Notes: generated by a model not told the origin, from the letters alone. Counted from the stretch's first letter, positions 11,852 to 25,700 are shown. The stretch: 64,000 nucleotides of DNA from Glandiceps talaboti (GCF_964340395.1 NC_135552.1:19959181-20023180), one strand, 5' to 3'. A program made the numbers and translations.

Positions 11852-12262
11852 CTAGGTAGTTGAGTATCCCTGGTCCCTGTTCATGATGGGTCTTCTCTGT
11901 CTGATGTAGATGGCTTCCTTTACTTTGCGTTTTAACCAGTCCTGTTCTCTGGCTAGAACCTTGGTGTTATCCAGGACACATTGTGGCCGGTCTTGTTGCA
12001 GTGGTCACCAACACCGGTGATCTTATCCGTTTTTGTGTGTTCTTTGAATCGGACGCCGAGTGGGCGTTTGGACACTTCCATATATGTATGGCTACTGTAC
12101 GTGCCACAGAGGTTTTTCTTTTCCTTTCGGTGTTTTGTCCTTTGGGTACATTAATAGTGTGCGCAAAGTGTTGCTAGGCTGGTGGTTCAAATTTACGCCG
12201 TGTGAGAGTGGAGTACTCTGAATAGTTGTTCAGAGAGTCCTTGAGATATGGTAATCCCAGTA
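11852..12262 (-). mobile_element. Penelope-like retroelement 3' fragment (GIY-YIG endonuclease), decayed
   Basis: On the minus strand, three short frames linked by frameshifts read like the C-terminus of a Penelope-like element: QGLSEQLFRVLHSH, then MYPKDKTPKGKEK, then KRPLGVRFKEHTK with DHCNKTGHN, then LAREQDWLKRKVKEAI and MNRDQGY, with a stop at 11852-11854. The Arg and Glu region of the GIY-YIG nuclease is recognisable, but frameshifts and stops mean it is non-functional. No reverse transcriptase part was seen. Confidence 0.8.
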
Positions 12263-12522
12263 GTATAAGCGGGCTGGGTGGGGAGCGTTGGAGTACATTG
12301 TATTAGACTTGCTTATATTACAGTTTGTGTTGAAATATCTGTGAGTTCGTAAAGTAACGTCGAGTATTGTCAATATTGATGACTGTACACAACATGTTAC
12401 TAACTACATCTACCAGTCGATACCGGATTAATAGTTATATAGTTGCTGTGTTGATCGAATTACAGTATTTCACAATATTCCACTGTAATGGTACATGTAG
12501 TAGATTCGTAGATGAGGCCTAA

Positions 12523-12858
12523 GGTTACCCGACCCCACCTAGCTTTTCACTGCAGACCCTAAACTTTTTTGTACGTATTCGAGAAAAATATAATAAAATC
12601 TTAAAAATTGTGAAGTCTCACGAGAAATAGTGGATGCGGAAACTGAAAACACAAAATAAAACCGTTACTTCCAATCTGTAATGGCTGTACATCTGATAGG
12701 AAGAAATAAACACAGAGATCATTTGGAAAACAATGGAAAACATGAACTAGACACTTGCACAGAAAAAAAAATATAATAAAATTTTTAAAAAAATCTACCT
12801 ACCCCACCTATTCTAAAATTGAGCGTAATTGGAATCACGCAAGTTTTATATTAGGCCT
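12523..12858 (+). mobile_element. interspersed repeat family R1, copy 1
   Basis: About 330 bp, similar along its length to 29314-29660. Shared blocks include CCGACCCCACCTAG, AGAAATAGTGGATGCGGAAA, GGAAAACAATGGAAAACAT and CTACCTACCCCACCTATTCT. No coding potential; probably a SINE or non-autonomous DNA element. Confidence 0.8.
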
Positions 12859-14780
12859 AAATTAAAAGTTTTCAACCATAAAAATTACCTTTTAAACGTA
12901 CCAGGCTATACATCGCGAAATTCCCCGAAACATTGTCAAATTTGAATATTCATAAGGATGTGATGACGTAATTACGTTGCTCGAAAAGGTTGTGTCTTAA
13001 GCAATTGTGCGTCAAGTCTAAATGTCTGTTTGAAATTTTAACGGTTACTAGTAATCAAGTCGAAGTGTCTGTTTGGAGTTGTATAGTTAACTATCAATTA
13101 TGCTTTTGTTCATTTAATTCCTTAATAGTGGGTTTTTTTTCAAGAATACATTTTCAACTCAAATGATCTGCAAAGCCTTATAACCAGTCAAAGGTATTAA
13201 GTGATAAACTTTGTTTTTTAAAAAGTTTATTGTGGATTAGATATGAATATCCACTGAATACTTGTTACCAAGACAGCCATACTAGCCAGTGAGACTGTGG
13301 CCTCGACCTTTGGTACAGGCTAGGACGAGTCGACCATCAATCGATCTTCTGTTCAGACACATCCAAACCTAGTTATCAGACAGATAGTACAATCTAGTCT
13401 TGTTTATTTGGTTAGAATACAGGTGGGGGCATGTCTTTATCACTCTGCATCATCTGTATCAACTACTTTGACATAACATACACCCTGGCGTGAACTCTAG
13501 GGTCGACGTCTGTGGATACAGCAAGGCCCTCACACGTGTCACTCCAGGGTTTTATACATGTATACGTAATCGTCGGTAGGGATTTTTAAAACTAGAATCG
13601 CAGCCTACTCTAATTATAAGCATTGGCATATAGACCGACTGAGCTAGAATCGTGAGCGAATTTATTTCCATGGAAACGCGTTTGTTTTTTCCATCCAATT
13701 GTACCAATGGTTGTTTTTTCTCTAGAATACGTGTACTTCGAAGTCATAAATTGCTGCAGTTGATGACATGACAATTCTACGAAATGAAAGACGATACCTG
13801 CAGTCCTAACTCAAAACACCTAGCACTCAAAGCCAATCCTGTGGGTTTTGTCTATTGCAATCATTTCCTCTAACATTTCCAATTACGTGAACTGTGCCTA
13901 GATTTGAGAATAATCATCATACAATTCAATACAAAAATATTGCAAGCCACTGATTTCTCTGAAACCAAATCAATATACCGCCACCACTCATCACAATATT
14001 CAAGGCAGTACGTGTTACTTGACCAGTACACATCTCTTTTCACATTTGATTTGTCTTCATTTAGTACTTCTAATTGTCTATATCTAGGTTGTAACCATGG
14101 CTACTAGGGGGTGGTGTTTACCTCTAGTGCAATTGGTGACACTGCCGCGATGAGCTTCCATAGATAATCCTTGGCCCCGATGTCCTCTTATCTATACAGA
14201 TAGGTGTCATCATACTTTATATCTCTCAAAAACTTACAGAATTCTTTCTGATGAGTGATTATTAACTATATACGTTCTTGCTAAAAATTCGGAAAAATTG
14301 ATAGATTTCGCGTGAAATCGAAAAATGATATATGAAACTTCTAAGTACAACGTTGTACGGTGAGATGTAAGTGTAGTTGTGTCTTATTTATAGTGTGTAT
14401 ATACAGATATTACTCTTGTCAACTTATCGAAGACTTAAAACACTGGATCATTTGCAACAGATATGTACCCCGTTTTCTTCGTTTATAACGACTATCTTAG
14501 CGTCATTCTAATAAAATTATTCAAAAACGGAGTATTTTCTCCCCTATTAAAGTAACATGATGTACTATTTACATGTAATAGTCTAGATGCTGTAAGCTCA
14601 TAAGTGACGTTAGTAACGCAATGCATGTTGGAACAGGAAAGTTGATAATAGTCTACATTAGTACATATCTGATCTGATCATGTTATCATTTTCTCACATA
14701 AACTTCTGGAATGCCCTCGGCAACGTCAGATATTTAAAGAAAACAACATATATTGTTATACTATAAATCTCGTAAAAAAT

Positions 14781-15056
14781 ATGAATTCGAATCGAACGAA
14801 AGTTTTCATTATTCTTGTAGCTATATACCTTATAGGGTACTGCATCCATCGTATAAATATCCCTATAGACTTGCGTCTCTATTTATACACATACATTTTC
14901 GGCCATATTTTGATAAAGGCGCTGTTTTATCGGACATATATTCATCCCATCCATCGATGGCCAAATGAGATATGTATGAATCAAATGTATTTCCTATTTA
15001 GTTTATTGAATATATACAATATTTCAATTCAACCATTGACTCAGACAGAGCTGTAG
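14781..15056 (+). other. 91-codon open frame with hydrophobic stretches, unassigned
   Basis: Frame with FIILVAIYLIGY, then FGHILIK and HPIHRW, faintly recalling transmembrane helices 6-7 of a rhodopsin-type receptor. The similarity is weak in AT-rich DNA and no upstream helices were found. It may be chance or a receptor relic. Confidence 0.12.
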
Positions 15057-16537
15057 AAAAAAGGTTGGTCCAGAACAAAAGACCGATCCTATAATCAATA
15101 TGGATTCACTGATATGATAACATTAATGCTTCGACGTGGAACTGAATTCCTGGCCTTGAATAGTCAGTCGAATATGTTGATATGTCACGTTGTGAGTGAC
15201 GATTGGTTGCCTGGTTGGTCAAAATCTGATATAATTATATTATCTATATGACATGTGTCAATCAATCAAGTAGAGATTATGTGTTCCTTTGTCTGATTGT
15301 TCATTTATTTGTTTTCTAGATAAATATGTGATTCCAATCCATTGCATTTAATTTTCTCTTCCAATCCCATCCTTTTACTGACTGAAGTTTGCAAAATTGA
15401 GTCTCATTTTCTGGGTACTTATTTATGTTCATAAATGAGCCTGTCAGTATTGGCAATTCATTGATTGATGGCTAATTGACACGACGCATGCGTAATTTAT
15501 TGATTTATACAACCATAACATCGCTTTGAGTAATTGGACGTACACCTGGTTATGTACTAGCCATTTCGAAGACGTTCATTTTACTCATCAATCAATGTCA
15601 AAAACACTGTCCACCATAAATTAGCTATACTAATCTTGAGTTAGAAAATAAACAATTACAACAGAGAGTTACCTCCCAAGATCTATCCTTATATCTATGT
15701 TTTGATCAGAAATCATAATCATAGATATACATCCATTCTGATATTAATCATAATTTTGATGAGAGTCGTTGTTTCAGCTGATAGTTTATTTTCTTATTCA
15801 ACTAGTTTACATAAATTTACGCGATGCCATTGAGTGCGAAATCAATCTCTTCGATTTCCAAAGATGATGTTTCTTTTTAATTAGTTGATAAATTAGTAAC
15901 ATTCAAATTGCAATGGCTATCATTATTTTTTAAAATGACAACATGAATAAAATACGCAGGTCTAGCACTGGTTACACGTTGTTGTGAATTTTGATGGCTC
16001 TGGTTCACAATTAATCATTGTCATCTACTAGACTAGTAAGTATACACATACTTATCAAATAAAACACAGATAGAGGAGATAACAAAAAATTCATACATAC
16101 GTGTATTATGACAATTCATATGACAGCATGCACTGTATATATAATATTCAGTTTGAAACTCTGTAATGTGTAATTATCTCTTGAAACACATGTTCAAGTT
16201 TATTGCGAACTCTGACCCCTATACCCGTCACCTGTATTTTCAAAATTAAAGTTAGAAAAATATGTATCAATTCTATGAGTCATTTTAAAATTGGAAAAAA
16301 ATCTAAATAATGACATGAATTTGAAGCAACTCGACACGATTTTATTGACGTATATGATATCGATCTCTATCTAGGCCAGGACATCATCACCTTATCCTGT
16401 CGACGCATCGGGACAACATCGGTTCACCGTGTAGTCTCGTCACCTTATCATATGCTTCGTTATTATTATTCATACCTTTAAGAGGTTAAAAGGACGTGTG
16501 CCGTCAAAGCGATACACGGTATAGATTTACAGCGTTG

Positions 16538-16545
16538 TATAAAAT
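16538..16545 (+). promoter_or_regulatory. candidate TATA box for exon 1b
   Basis: TATAAAAT about 180 bases before the exon 1b ATG. A start site near 16570 would leave a short 5' UTR. Single-motif evidence only. Confidence 0.35.
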
Positions 16546-16723
16546 GGTCTGTTAAATGCTACTGTGACTTTGAACTTCAAATATTGAATAATAATATTTG
16601 TAGCAATCGTAAATTAGGACGTTTAAGTGAACATCGGATAACATACCAGGTCAAAAAACATTAACAAAGCCTTGGATATTGGACTCATTCCATGCCAAAA
16701 AACATTGACAGGTGCACCTCGAT

Positions 16724-16766
16724 ATGGAGGGTAAACTTGCCATCTATTTCTGGCTGATGATAATTG
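16724..16766 (+). CDS. exon 1b: second signal-peptide start exon
   Basis: ATG then [14 protein letters not shown], 43 nt, phase 1, donor GTGAGT. Same first five residues, length and phase as exon 1; codons 2-5 differ from exon 1 only at synonymous third positions. Spliced to exon 11 it gives a hydrophobic leader followed by VSPTPGRN. Confidence 0.7.
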
Positions 16767-19700
16767 GTGAGTTTTCAGAAGTTATATCTATTTAAATCTG
16801 TTACTTTTCACTGTTACTAGTTCTTCACATGATCATTCATGTGACGTGTTGTTACCCAAGTCATGAGTGCATCCACACTCATACCATGCAGGATTCAAAG
16901 TGTAGGAAAAGAAGGGCAACTTTATTAGGAAACAAGTAATTCTACGTATAATATGACCTGCCTCTTCCTTTATATTTATCTGAACCTTTATTTAATGTTT
17001 ACTTATTACAATTCATTGTTACCTATAAGTAAGACATGGATGGTTTCCCATGGAAACGCGATGCTCCGACTTGTTTGTTCCTCTTTGTGATAATATGATA
17101 GTCGGCCATCTTGGAACTGTGCAGGTAGAAGATGAGCAATTATTTACAGAAACATCACCTATATAAAAAAGCATCGCACTGAACTTTTTTTGAGAAAATG
17201 GAACATTTGGACGCTATATTCTCACAAAAAAGTGAAAACGAAGTAATGCAGCTTTTAATCTAGGGTTCACCTAACATACATCAATGATAGCCATTGTTTC
17301 TGTGTATAGCTGGAGAGCTATCGCAGCTGTCAGCTCAAAGTCTATGGAACAATAATTCATACATACATATATATTAGGTATTGGATCTAGAAAGTACAGT
17401 ATGTTTATCAGATCGCTCCGTGTGTTGGCTTCCCAGGAATCAACAACATACTGCATGTATGGATCTGTCAGAGTCCCTAATTATAGTATCTGAGATAGCT
17501 GAAGCCAAAGTAATTTTGAGTCTGCAAAACTTTTATTCTTCTTAAACGTGGCATTGTTTGCTTGCTTGCAGAGTTTTATTGTAAGGAGTGCAGCACACCC
17601 AGTACATACCTTTCATGTACTAATTAAAGTTCCATTATGGCTGTCTCGTGTATAAGTCCCTTTGTAAACCAGGGTAGTTACTAAAAGATGCAGATCTAGT
17701 CTCAACTTAAATTGCCGTTTGCATTTACATTGATTTGTTTTATTCACCATTAATACAATTTAAAAAAACAAAACATTTCAAATAAGGAACATAGAGGACA
17801 TGCCAGACTGTGCGTATCATACACATTTTATGTTCCCCAAGAACCATTTGAATAGACAAGACACAGGCTTCAAACAGACCTCCCATTACAAATATAAATG
17901 AACAATACAATCCGACCCCAACTGATACACACACTCATAACGTCCCTGGAACCATTTCGTGTAGGGTCTTACGTTGAGCTAGCTGGGCATCGGTGATGGA
18001 CATGACATGACATTTTATTTTATTCGTCAGTTTCTTGGACGTCCATGAATTGAAAATTTCAAGTTCATTAGAAATGACATAGCAAATATACTCTACATTT
18101 TGTGTAACGAACAGAAGTTTCGGTTCCATCTTTCCTCCCACCTCACATGCCCCCACCCCGTCAACGTTGTTCCAAATTTGCGTGCGCCCTCAAACGACTA
18201 GGTACTTGACGTTGTAAGAACACCCACAATCCACCTCACCAGGCTGTCTGGCACCTTTTCATTGTGTACCACCGTTTGTAACTTTTTGTCGTCTGCTTGG
18301 TTTCCTGTCAACAACGTAAACAAGTAGTTTGTGTTGACGTCCCCGGGGTTGACGTACACAGCTTGCAGAGATGGAGGTTTGTAGAGTCTGCAGCATTTTC
18401 AAATATCAACCCAGCGTACGGACTGAGAACACTTTTATTTGGTGTAATTAAGTTTCACTAGACTCGATTCGAGTGAAATGTATGTTACAGACCATGTACA
18501 TGTGTAGAAGCATGGAAGTGTACTTCCATGGTGGAAGTATCAATTGCTGTGTGCATATGGAGGGGACGCAAATGTTGAGTGTCACATACAAGTACATTGT
18601 TCCTTGTGTGTGTAACTTGTCTGTGCGTGTGAACTGCCGGAGTGTTTGTTTTTGTCGCTGAACAGTGTAAACATAGGAAGCGGAAATACAAGCTCAACAC
18701 CTTCGGACGCATGTCAAGTTCTTTTCGATGTTTCAAGCACAACATCATGTAGTGCGGACACAAAACAAGTTATTATTGTGCAATTGTTTCTGGATTGATG
18801 TAGGATTTAGGAAGTGTGCAGAATATGCCGCTCACTGACAGAAAAATCGGGAATTCATTTGTTTATGTTCAAAGCCCAGATCACCAACTGTTTGGTGGTT
18901 TGAGTTCAAAGGTAGGCATGGAAATATGCGCTGCTAGATCTTCGACACGTCTTTTTGAGACACACGGAGACGTGTCTAGGCTCTCGATCTCGGAACACAT
19001 ATTGCCTGCAGAGCTACATAGTTCAAATAGGAACAAAGGGACAACAGTACTCCGTCTTTAACATGGAGGTAATCTTTCTACTTTAACCTCTATGACTGCA
19101 GCAAAGTTTGCATAGACGAGTGATGCATTCAATTTCCGGAGTCAGAATCGAGTTCTGTCTGCCATGTAGCCTAGCCCTACTTGTAGTTGTACAACAATGT
19201 AATATATTTTTATGCATATGTGCTTAAACCAGTCAGCTGAATGTAAAAATAAGTCTAAAAATAATGCTCGAATTGAATTTTTTGATGAAATATCCATATA
19301 AAATGAATTTCAGAAACCATTACTAGATAAAAATTAACAGATATTGAGCTATGTAATACGTTCAATAGTACTATTGCCAAAAACCTGGAGAAGTTTGTTC
19401 ACAAAATACTTAATGAAAACAAACTATAAAAAAGTTGCATTTAAAAATTGTATTCCTAGTTAGTTTACATATGATTGTTTACATGTTTTGTTGTTAATGT
19501 TAGATATATTTTAGTATATCCTTGACCATAGATTATGTTATGTAAAACGTAATTTTGATGAAATAACTAGACTATTTCTGGATGTCCCTGATATTTTGGT
19601 TTATTGGTTCTATATGTTGATTAATGGAAGTATGGTTATACTTCCATGGTTGATTCATGGAGGTTGATTTGAGCATGGAGGTATAAGGGGGAGACCTTCA

Positions 19701-22700
19701 TGAATGAATTGAGGTAATATATCTTTGTATAATGTAATGGTAATATATGCATTATTATGTCAAATAAGCTAATTATGGTAACTGTATACACCATAGAGGT
19801 AGAATCTACATGTACCTCCATGACTATAGAACACTGCCTTTAATCTGTATATTCGATGTCATTTGTTCTCCATTGCTTGAGGGACACTAATCACAGCATA
19901 TAGTTAGTTACATGTACAAAGTATAGCATCAGTACCATTGTACCACAGACAAGTAACTTACTTGTCTGTGATTGTAAATGTGCAATATTGTTGGTTGCAG
20001 TATCAGTACATCTTTGTGATAGATGCATTCAGATATTGTTTCATATACTATGATAACCACTAAACCACCAATAACCTAAGTTTGAAATTATGATACATAC
20101 ATGTATGTTACATTTAAAGGCAGTCTATGGGGTTTTTAGGCCAGGTTTGCTAGTCCTATGCAGTAATGACAGACTGAGTGTATAGTAAACAGTAGCCATT
20201 CATCGAATGAGACATATTTGCTTCTGCTTCTGCTTGATAGTGTACAAAACACTTGAGGTTATCACACAAAGGTCAGTGTGGTACTGAAGTGATGTGATGA
20301 GTTTTCTTGATACTACCATCACCTCTGAAAACTCTTTTTCCTATGTTGTTGTGTATGTGGTGACCAGCATATCAATGTACACTTTGTCAATGCTGTCTGT
20401 CAATATTCATCTTCTTTTTTTGAGGCCGTCCATGATGGTCATAGCCTTCATCTTATTTGCGTGACCACATACTGCTCAAATACTTGTTACCTTTGAAACT
20501 TTTATTGCTGTCAACCTTTCACAATGACCATAAATGTTTCAATAAAAGAGAATTTTTCTCAATGCATTTAATAATTATACAGGAATTGACATTATTGTTT
20601 TGTTTGCAGTTTCTCCAACACCAGGCAGGAATACAGAATTGGAATGTGATTTTGAAGCTGGTGATACATGTAATTGGTACCAAGATCCAGGTGGTATAGG
20701 CTTGGAACAACTATGGGATGTAGAGCAAGGAAAGACTGGATTGACATCAAGATCTGGCCCACCAACCGATCATACCACTCAAACATCAGATGGTAAATAT
20801 TATGGGAGTACTAGTATAGCAAATTAAAATGTGTTTTTCTGTAAATAATGATTATTCTGACATATTAGATGACAATGTCATTCAAACTTAGAATAAAGGT
20901 GAGACTCTATAATAATTATCAGGTCATTAAAGCATAAATCATTAAGCATCATTTTCAACTTAGTGAATTTCTAATATAATAAATACATATTAGTAAGGGT
21001 GATCTTTTAAATTCTATGTTACTCAAAAATTGTTGATATACTGTCACTTTTGGTATGATGTATGAATTGTGAGTGAGACCTCTATCAGTTGTTAGACAAT
21101 CACATGATTCAATAAAAAAGATGATACAAAATAAAAAGATGCAAAAAATATGGCTTCTATCGCTCTCCTTTTCAGGGTGGTATCGTATGCCACTGTTCAC
21201 TAAGACCTACAACTGATAAACTTGAACCTTTCCAGAGGGGTAGACCTCATGTTTACATATCAACTAAGTTTGCAACTGTTCACTTTCCTTCTCAGAGTGG
21301 TATGCAGCTGCTCACTAAGACCTTCAACTCACACATGAACACTTGAACTTTTTCAAGGCAATATGCTTCTGTTTATATAACTTTGCAACTGGGTTTGATA
21401 TATTTCACTCTCCTTTTTAGGGTGGTATGCTGCGGTTCACTTGACCACACAACTGGTAAATGCTAAGACAACCCTTATCAGTACTGAACAGTCTCAGACA
21501 TTGTGTCTGTCATTCTGGTATCACATGAGTGGTAGTCTGGTAGGAGTACTTGAAGTCATTAAAGACACAGGTGGAATATGTAAGTAGTTTATCACATGAG
21601 TGGTAGTCTGGTAAGAACACTTGAAGTCATTAAAGACACAGGTGGACTTTATGAGGTCAGTGGTAGTCTGATAGGAACACTTGAAGTCATTAAAGATACA
21701 TGTGACGCTTGTCAGTATTCCCACTCTGTACAGAAAGTGAAACTGCTTCTATCTATCTACTAGAACAACAACTGGGGCAATAAAGTGTTGCCAGTTGAAT
21801 GATTTTCATTTTAATTCCTGAATTGCTATGTTAGAAGTACATGTACTGGAAAAGTAAATCACTTTTCATTTACTATCCTTGTGTGTTCTAGTGACTAGTA
21901 GTATACTAATTCTCCATGTATTGTTATTTTAGTACCCGGTGGAGATACTCTGTGGACAAGAACTGGAGATCAGGGTCACAATTGGATTTATGCCCAGGTC
22001 TTAGTAGAACATTCTGGTATTCAATCTTACCAACTACTTATAGAAACTACAGCATTTGCCAATAACATTGGTTATATTGCCATTGATGATATTGTAGCGT
22101 ACTATGAAGAATGTCCACCACTAGGTGAGTATTGTCATCTTTGGTCTTTAAGTTGTCTCTTTCAACAGCTGCACCCTTTAATAAGTTGTCATACAGTACC
22201 CTGGTACATTATTTTTGTTAAGGCTTGGGAACCTCTGTAACAGAAAGGGGGATGTCTTGTAAAACTGGTTATCTTTCCCATACATTATATGACCCTGGTA
22301 ATCGTGGCTTCGGTTTATTAAGATAGACACAAACCCAAACTATTGTTCTTCAATGTGGTAGATTAGCAAGTAGGTGATAACTGTTTCTCTGTTGAGCGAT
22401 TCTAATCAAGCTCTGATCAAGATAGTGTAAACATTGGAAGTCCCAAAACAGTACACTGCAAGTTAATGGAACCAGCTTTCTTAGAACCACCCTGCTGAGA
22501 CTATAATTAAACCAACATCCATTGAATAGCTTATCAATCTTGTATCAACATGTTGCGACAATTGTTTTAGTTTGTCAACTTTGTGTATGTCTTAGCAGTC
22601 TGAGGTCTTCGTAAACCGAAGCCTTGATTACCAGAGGAATACCATAGTTTTGTTTGGGAACTCTTAGTGCTAGAGTGACTAGGGACTTCAGTTAGACTTT

Positions 22701-25700
22701 ACCTTCTTACCACCCTTTATCAAAACACTGTCATAGTATAGTCATGGAGGGATAGATAGGTGTAGTCCTATTAAAATCCTAACTCTGATTGTCAGTGACT
22801 TAAAAGTTACATCTTTCATCAATATAATGCTGTTATGTAGAGATAGATGAGTACAGTCCAGTAAAATGTCAGCCTGAATGATAGAATATTATGGGGTAAA
22901 CATTTGTATAGTGCCATATATCTACAAATTTAGTGCTCATAGGGTCTTCACAGAATAAGAGGTGAACAAAATTTATAAAAGTACAGAAACACTAAAAGAA
23001 ATTTAGACTTGAAAATTGAATTGAAAGTTAAAATGAAAATGCCAGATGCTGAGATACTTTCTATAAAAGGACAATTCTGTAACATAGATGTAGCAACATA
23101 AATGTGTATAAATTGCAATGATTGTTGACAGTTGTTTGAAACCAATTTCACACAACTGTACATTGTATGTCATCTCTAAGTGGTCAAAGATGTCATACAA
23201 AAGCATTACCAACAGCTTTTGACTAAAACATCTAGTATTGTTCACTCACTGGGTGATTTTTAACTTTGCTGAGTTCTTAACTAAAACATCTAACATTGTT
23301 TACTCACTTCATGATTGTTAACATTACAGAGGAATGTGGGTTTGAGGAAACAGATTGGTGTGGTTTTGAGAATGACCCAATCCTTAACTTAGAATGGGAT
23401 AGAATTCAAGCTGTGGCTCATGCAGGTGGACCAGGTCAGGATCAGACATTACAAACTGACCAAGGTTAGTACAGCAGGTTATCAATTCATATCACCTGCA
23501 TAGTGACTGAAGAATTTCAGAGATTGGATGATAGCCATACAATCATTTGTCACAGAGTTGCTGTAGCCATGATGTTAGTGTTATCTAACATCAATAGAAC
23601 ATGTCTATTGAAGGAATACAAATACAAAATTGAAAGTGCTAACTTAAACTTCTCAATTTAATGAAAAGTGACAACTACCTTACTATGTCAATAAATTATG
23701 CTCACAAGTAGAATTGCTGTAATTACATGTATGTGTGTGTGCATGCATGCATGCATGCATGCATATGTGTGTGTGTGTTTGTTTGTGTGTAAAATTGTGC
23801 TGTGTCATGGGTTGTTTGTACCCTGGATGTAATCAGTGTGACAATATCAGTACAACTGTGATGCCATCATGATAATGAATGATAAGAAACATATACTGTA
23901 TTCAGAACACAATGACTCATTGTTACATGATAACTAGCATTAGCAATTGATACGTACCAAAACTCTGCTGGAATTTTAATTATTTCACACTTTGTAGTAC
24001 ACCACTCCCTCTAGGCAAAACAAAATACATTTTCTGACATAAATCGATCCTGTTGAGTTAGATGTAGATAAATAGTACAAACAAACAAACATCTGTTTGT
24101 CAACAAATTACTGAAGCTGAACTTGTAACATTGACACTATCACTCAAACATGGTCTCCATTCAAGAAAACAAATAAAAGTAGTTATACATACTCAGAAAG
24201 TACCGTTACTCACAAAATTTGAAAGCATATACAACTACACGTAAGACATACATTTGTAACTTACTTAGTGTCTTTGAAATATAGTACTCTGATTTCATAC
24301 AAATAGTTATTAATAAAGGTTATACTAGTCTGATAATTGTGATAATCTTTATAGAAGTCCAAATACAATTTTGGAAATTGGTTATTGTTGCCATTTTGCA
24401 ATATGCCCAAGTGTTCTAGTACCAAGGGAAAACCTACTGTGTTCAGTTCTGCAGAGTCAAACTAAATACAGACCCAGTTAATGAAATAAAACCCAGACTG
24501 CAGTGGTAAGAAGCAAATGAGCTAACAACCAACATTGATTTAGGCTATACCCATAACTCTCACCCAGGATAACACTAACGATTTTGTATTCAAATGTAAA
24601 CCTATATTACATGTATGATTTAAAATAGCAACATCTGAACCATAGCTCAGATACTTCTCATTCCATTGTGTGATGTAAATATAATTACCATATTCAGAGG
24701 TTCTAGTACATTATTCATATTGGTTGATGTTGACTATAGTCTCATTATGATTATTATCAAAACTCTTTGAAAAACTTTGGTTCACGATAACGTAACCACA
24801 AGGGCAAAATCTTTCATTACCTACTGCTATAATTACAGACGAACATAGCTGACAAAACATAGAGGCAACTCTGTATTCTCTGTATGGTGGAGCTCTTTAG
24901 TATCTTTTGTGACACTTTCACAATCAAGTTATTCAATTTATTTATTATATTTCTTCAGGTCATTACATGTATATTGATGCCTTAGGTCAACCTCAAGGTG
25001 AGGTTGCCAGACTATTGAGTCCCATGTACAAAGGTTCACAAGAAAAGTGTGTCAAGTTTTGGTACCATATATCAGGTAGGTGATCCTATTTGAAATAGTC
25101 TAATATTTAACTTGGAGTGTCACAAGAACTACTGTTTTGATACCATGCAATAAGTGGGTAATGCTATTTGAAACGAGGTTGGTTTTTAACCAGGAAAGAG
25201 GAATAGTTATTAAAATTCATGTCATTTATGAACAAATCTGCTCTTAGAGAACTTTCTTACCATTTATATTTGAACACTGTGGTTTTACGACAAAATACAA
25301 TATGGCCCATTGAATGAAGCGCTACTCGGAAAGTTGGACCGGAAGTTGTGGAGGTCGACTTTTTCACAATAGCACTGTGTAGGAGCTTGATAAGGTGGAT
25401 GATGTTATTTGAAATGTAGTCTGAAATTGAACTGAGAGAGTAACAAAAACCAACAAGTGTTGGTGTTAGTTAGACATGCCTCTATGATAAGGTCATATAT
25501 AAGGTCACACATGTTAGCAATTGTAAACGCCCTCACAGAAACATCCTGTATGTTCGATACTACTCATCTCCGGTATACAATATGTCAACCAAGTCCCCAA
25601 CCAAATAAATGTAGTAATGACAACATCAGTCTATCTTGAGTCACCCTTGTTCATCCAGGCCCAAGTGATAACACATCACAATATTAGAGTATTTTAAACA

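Larger units (their letters stand above)
11003..16723. other. 5.7-kb gap between exon 10 and exon 1b
   Basis: No MAM or LDLa exon is seen. Contents: tRNA-like repeats near 11615-11690, a Penelope-like remnant (11852-12262), an interspersed repeat (12523-12858), and AT-rich unique sequence. Several AATAAA-like signals (near 14510, 15650, 15945, 16060) could end unit A, but no terminal exon with a stop could be assigned. CpG content is higher than downstream of 19.2 kb. Confidence 0.5.
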
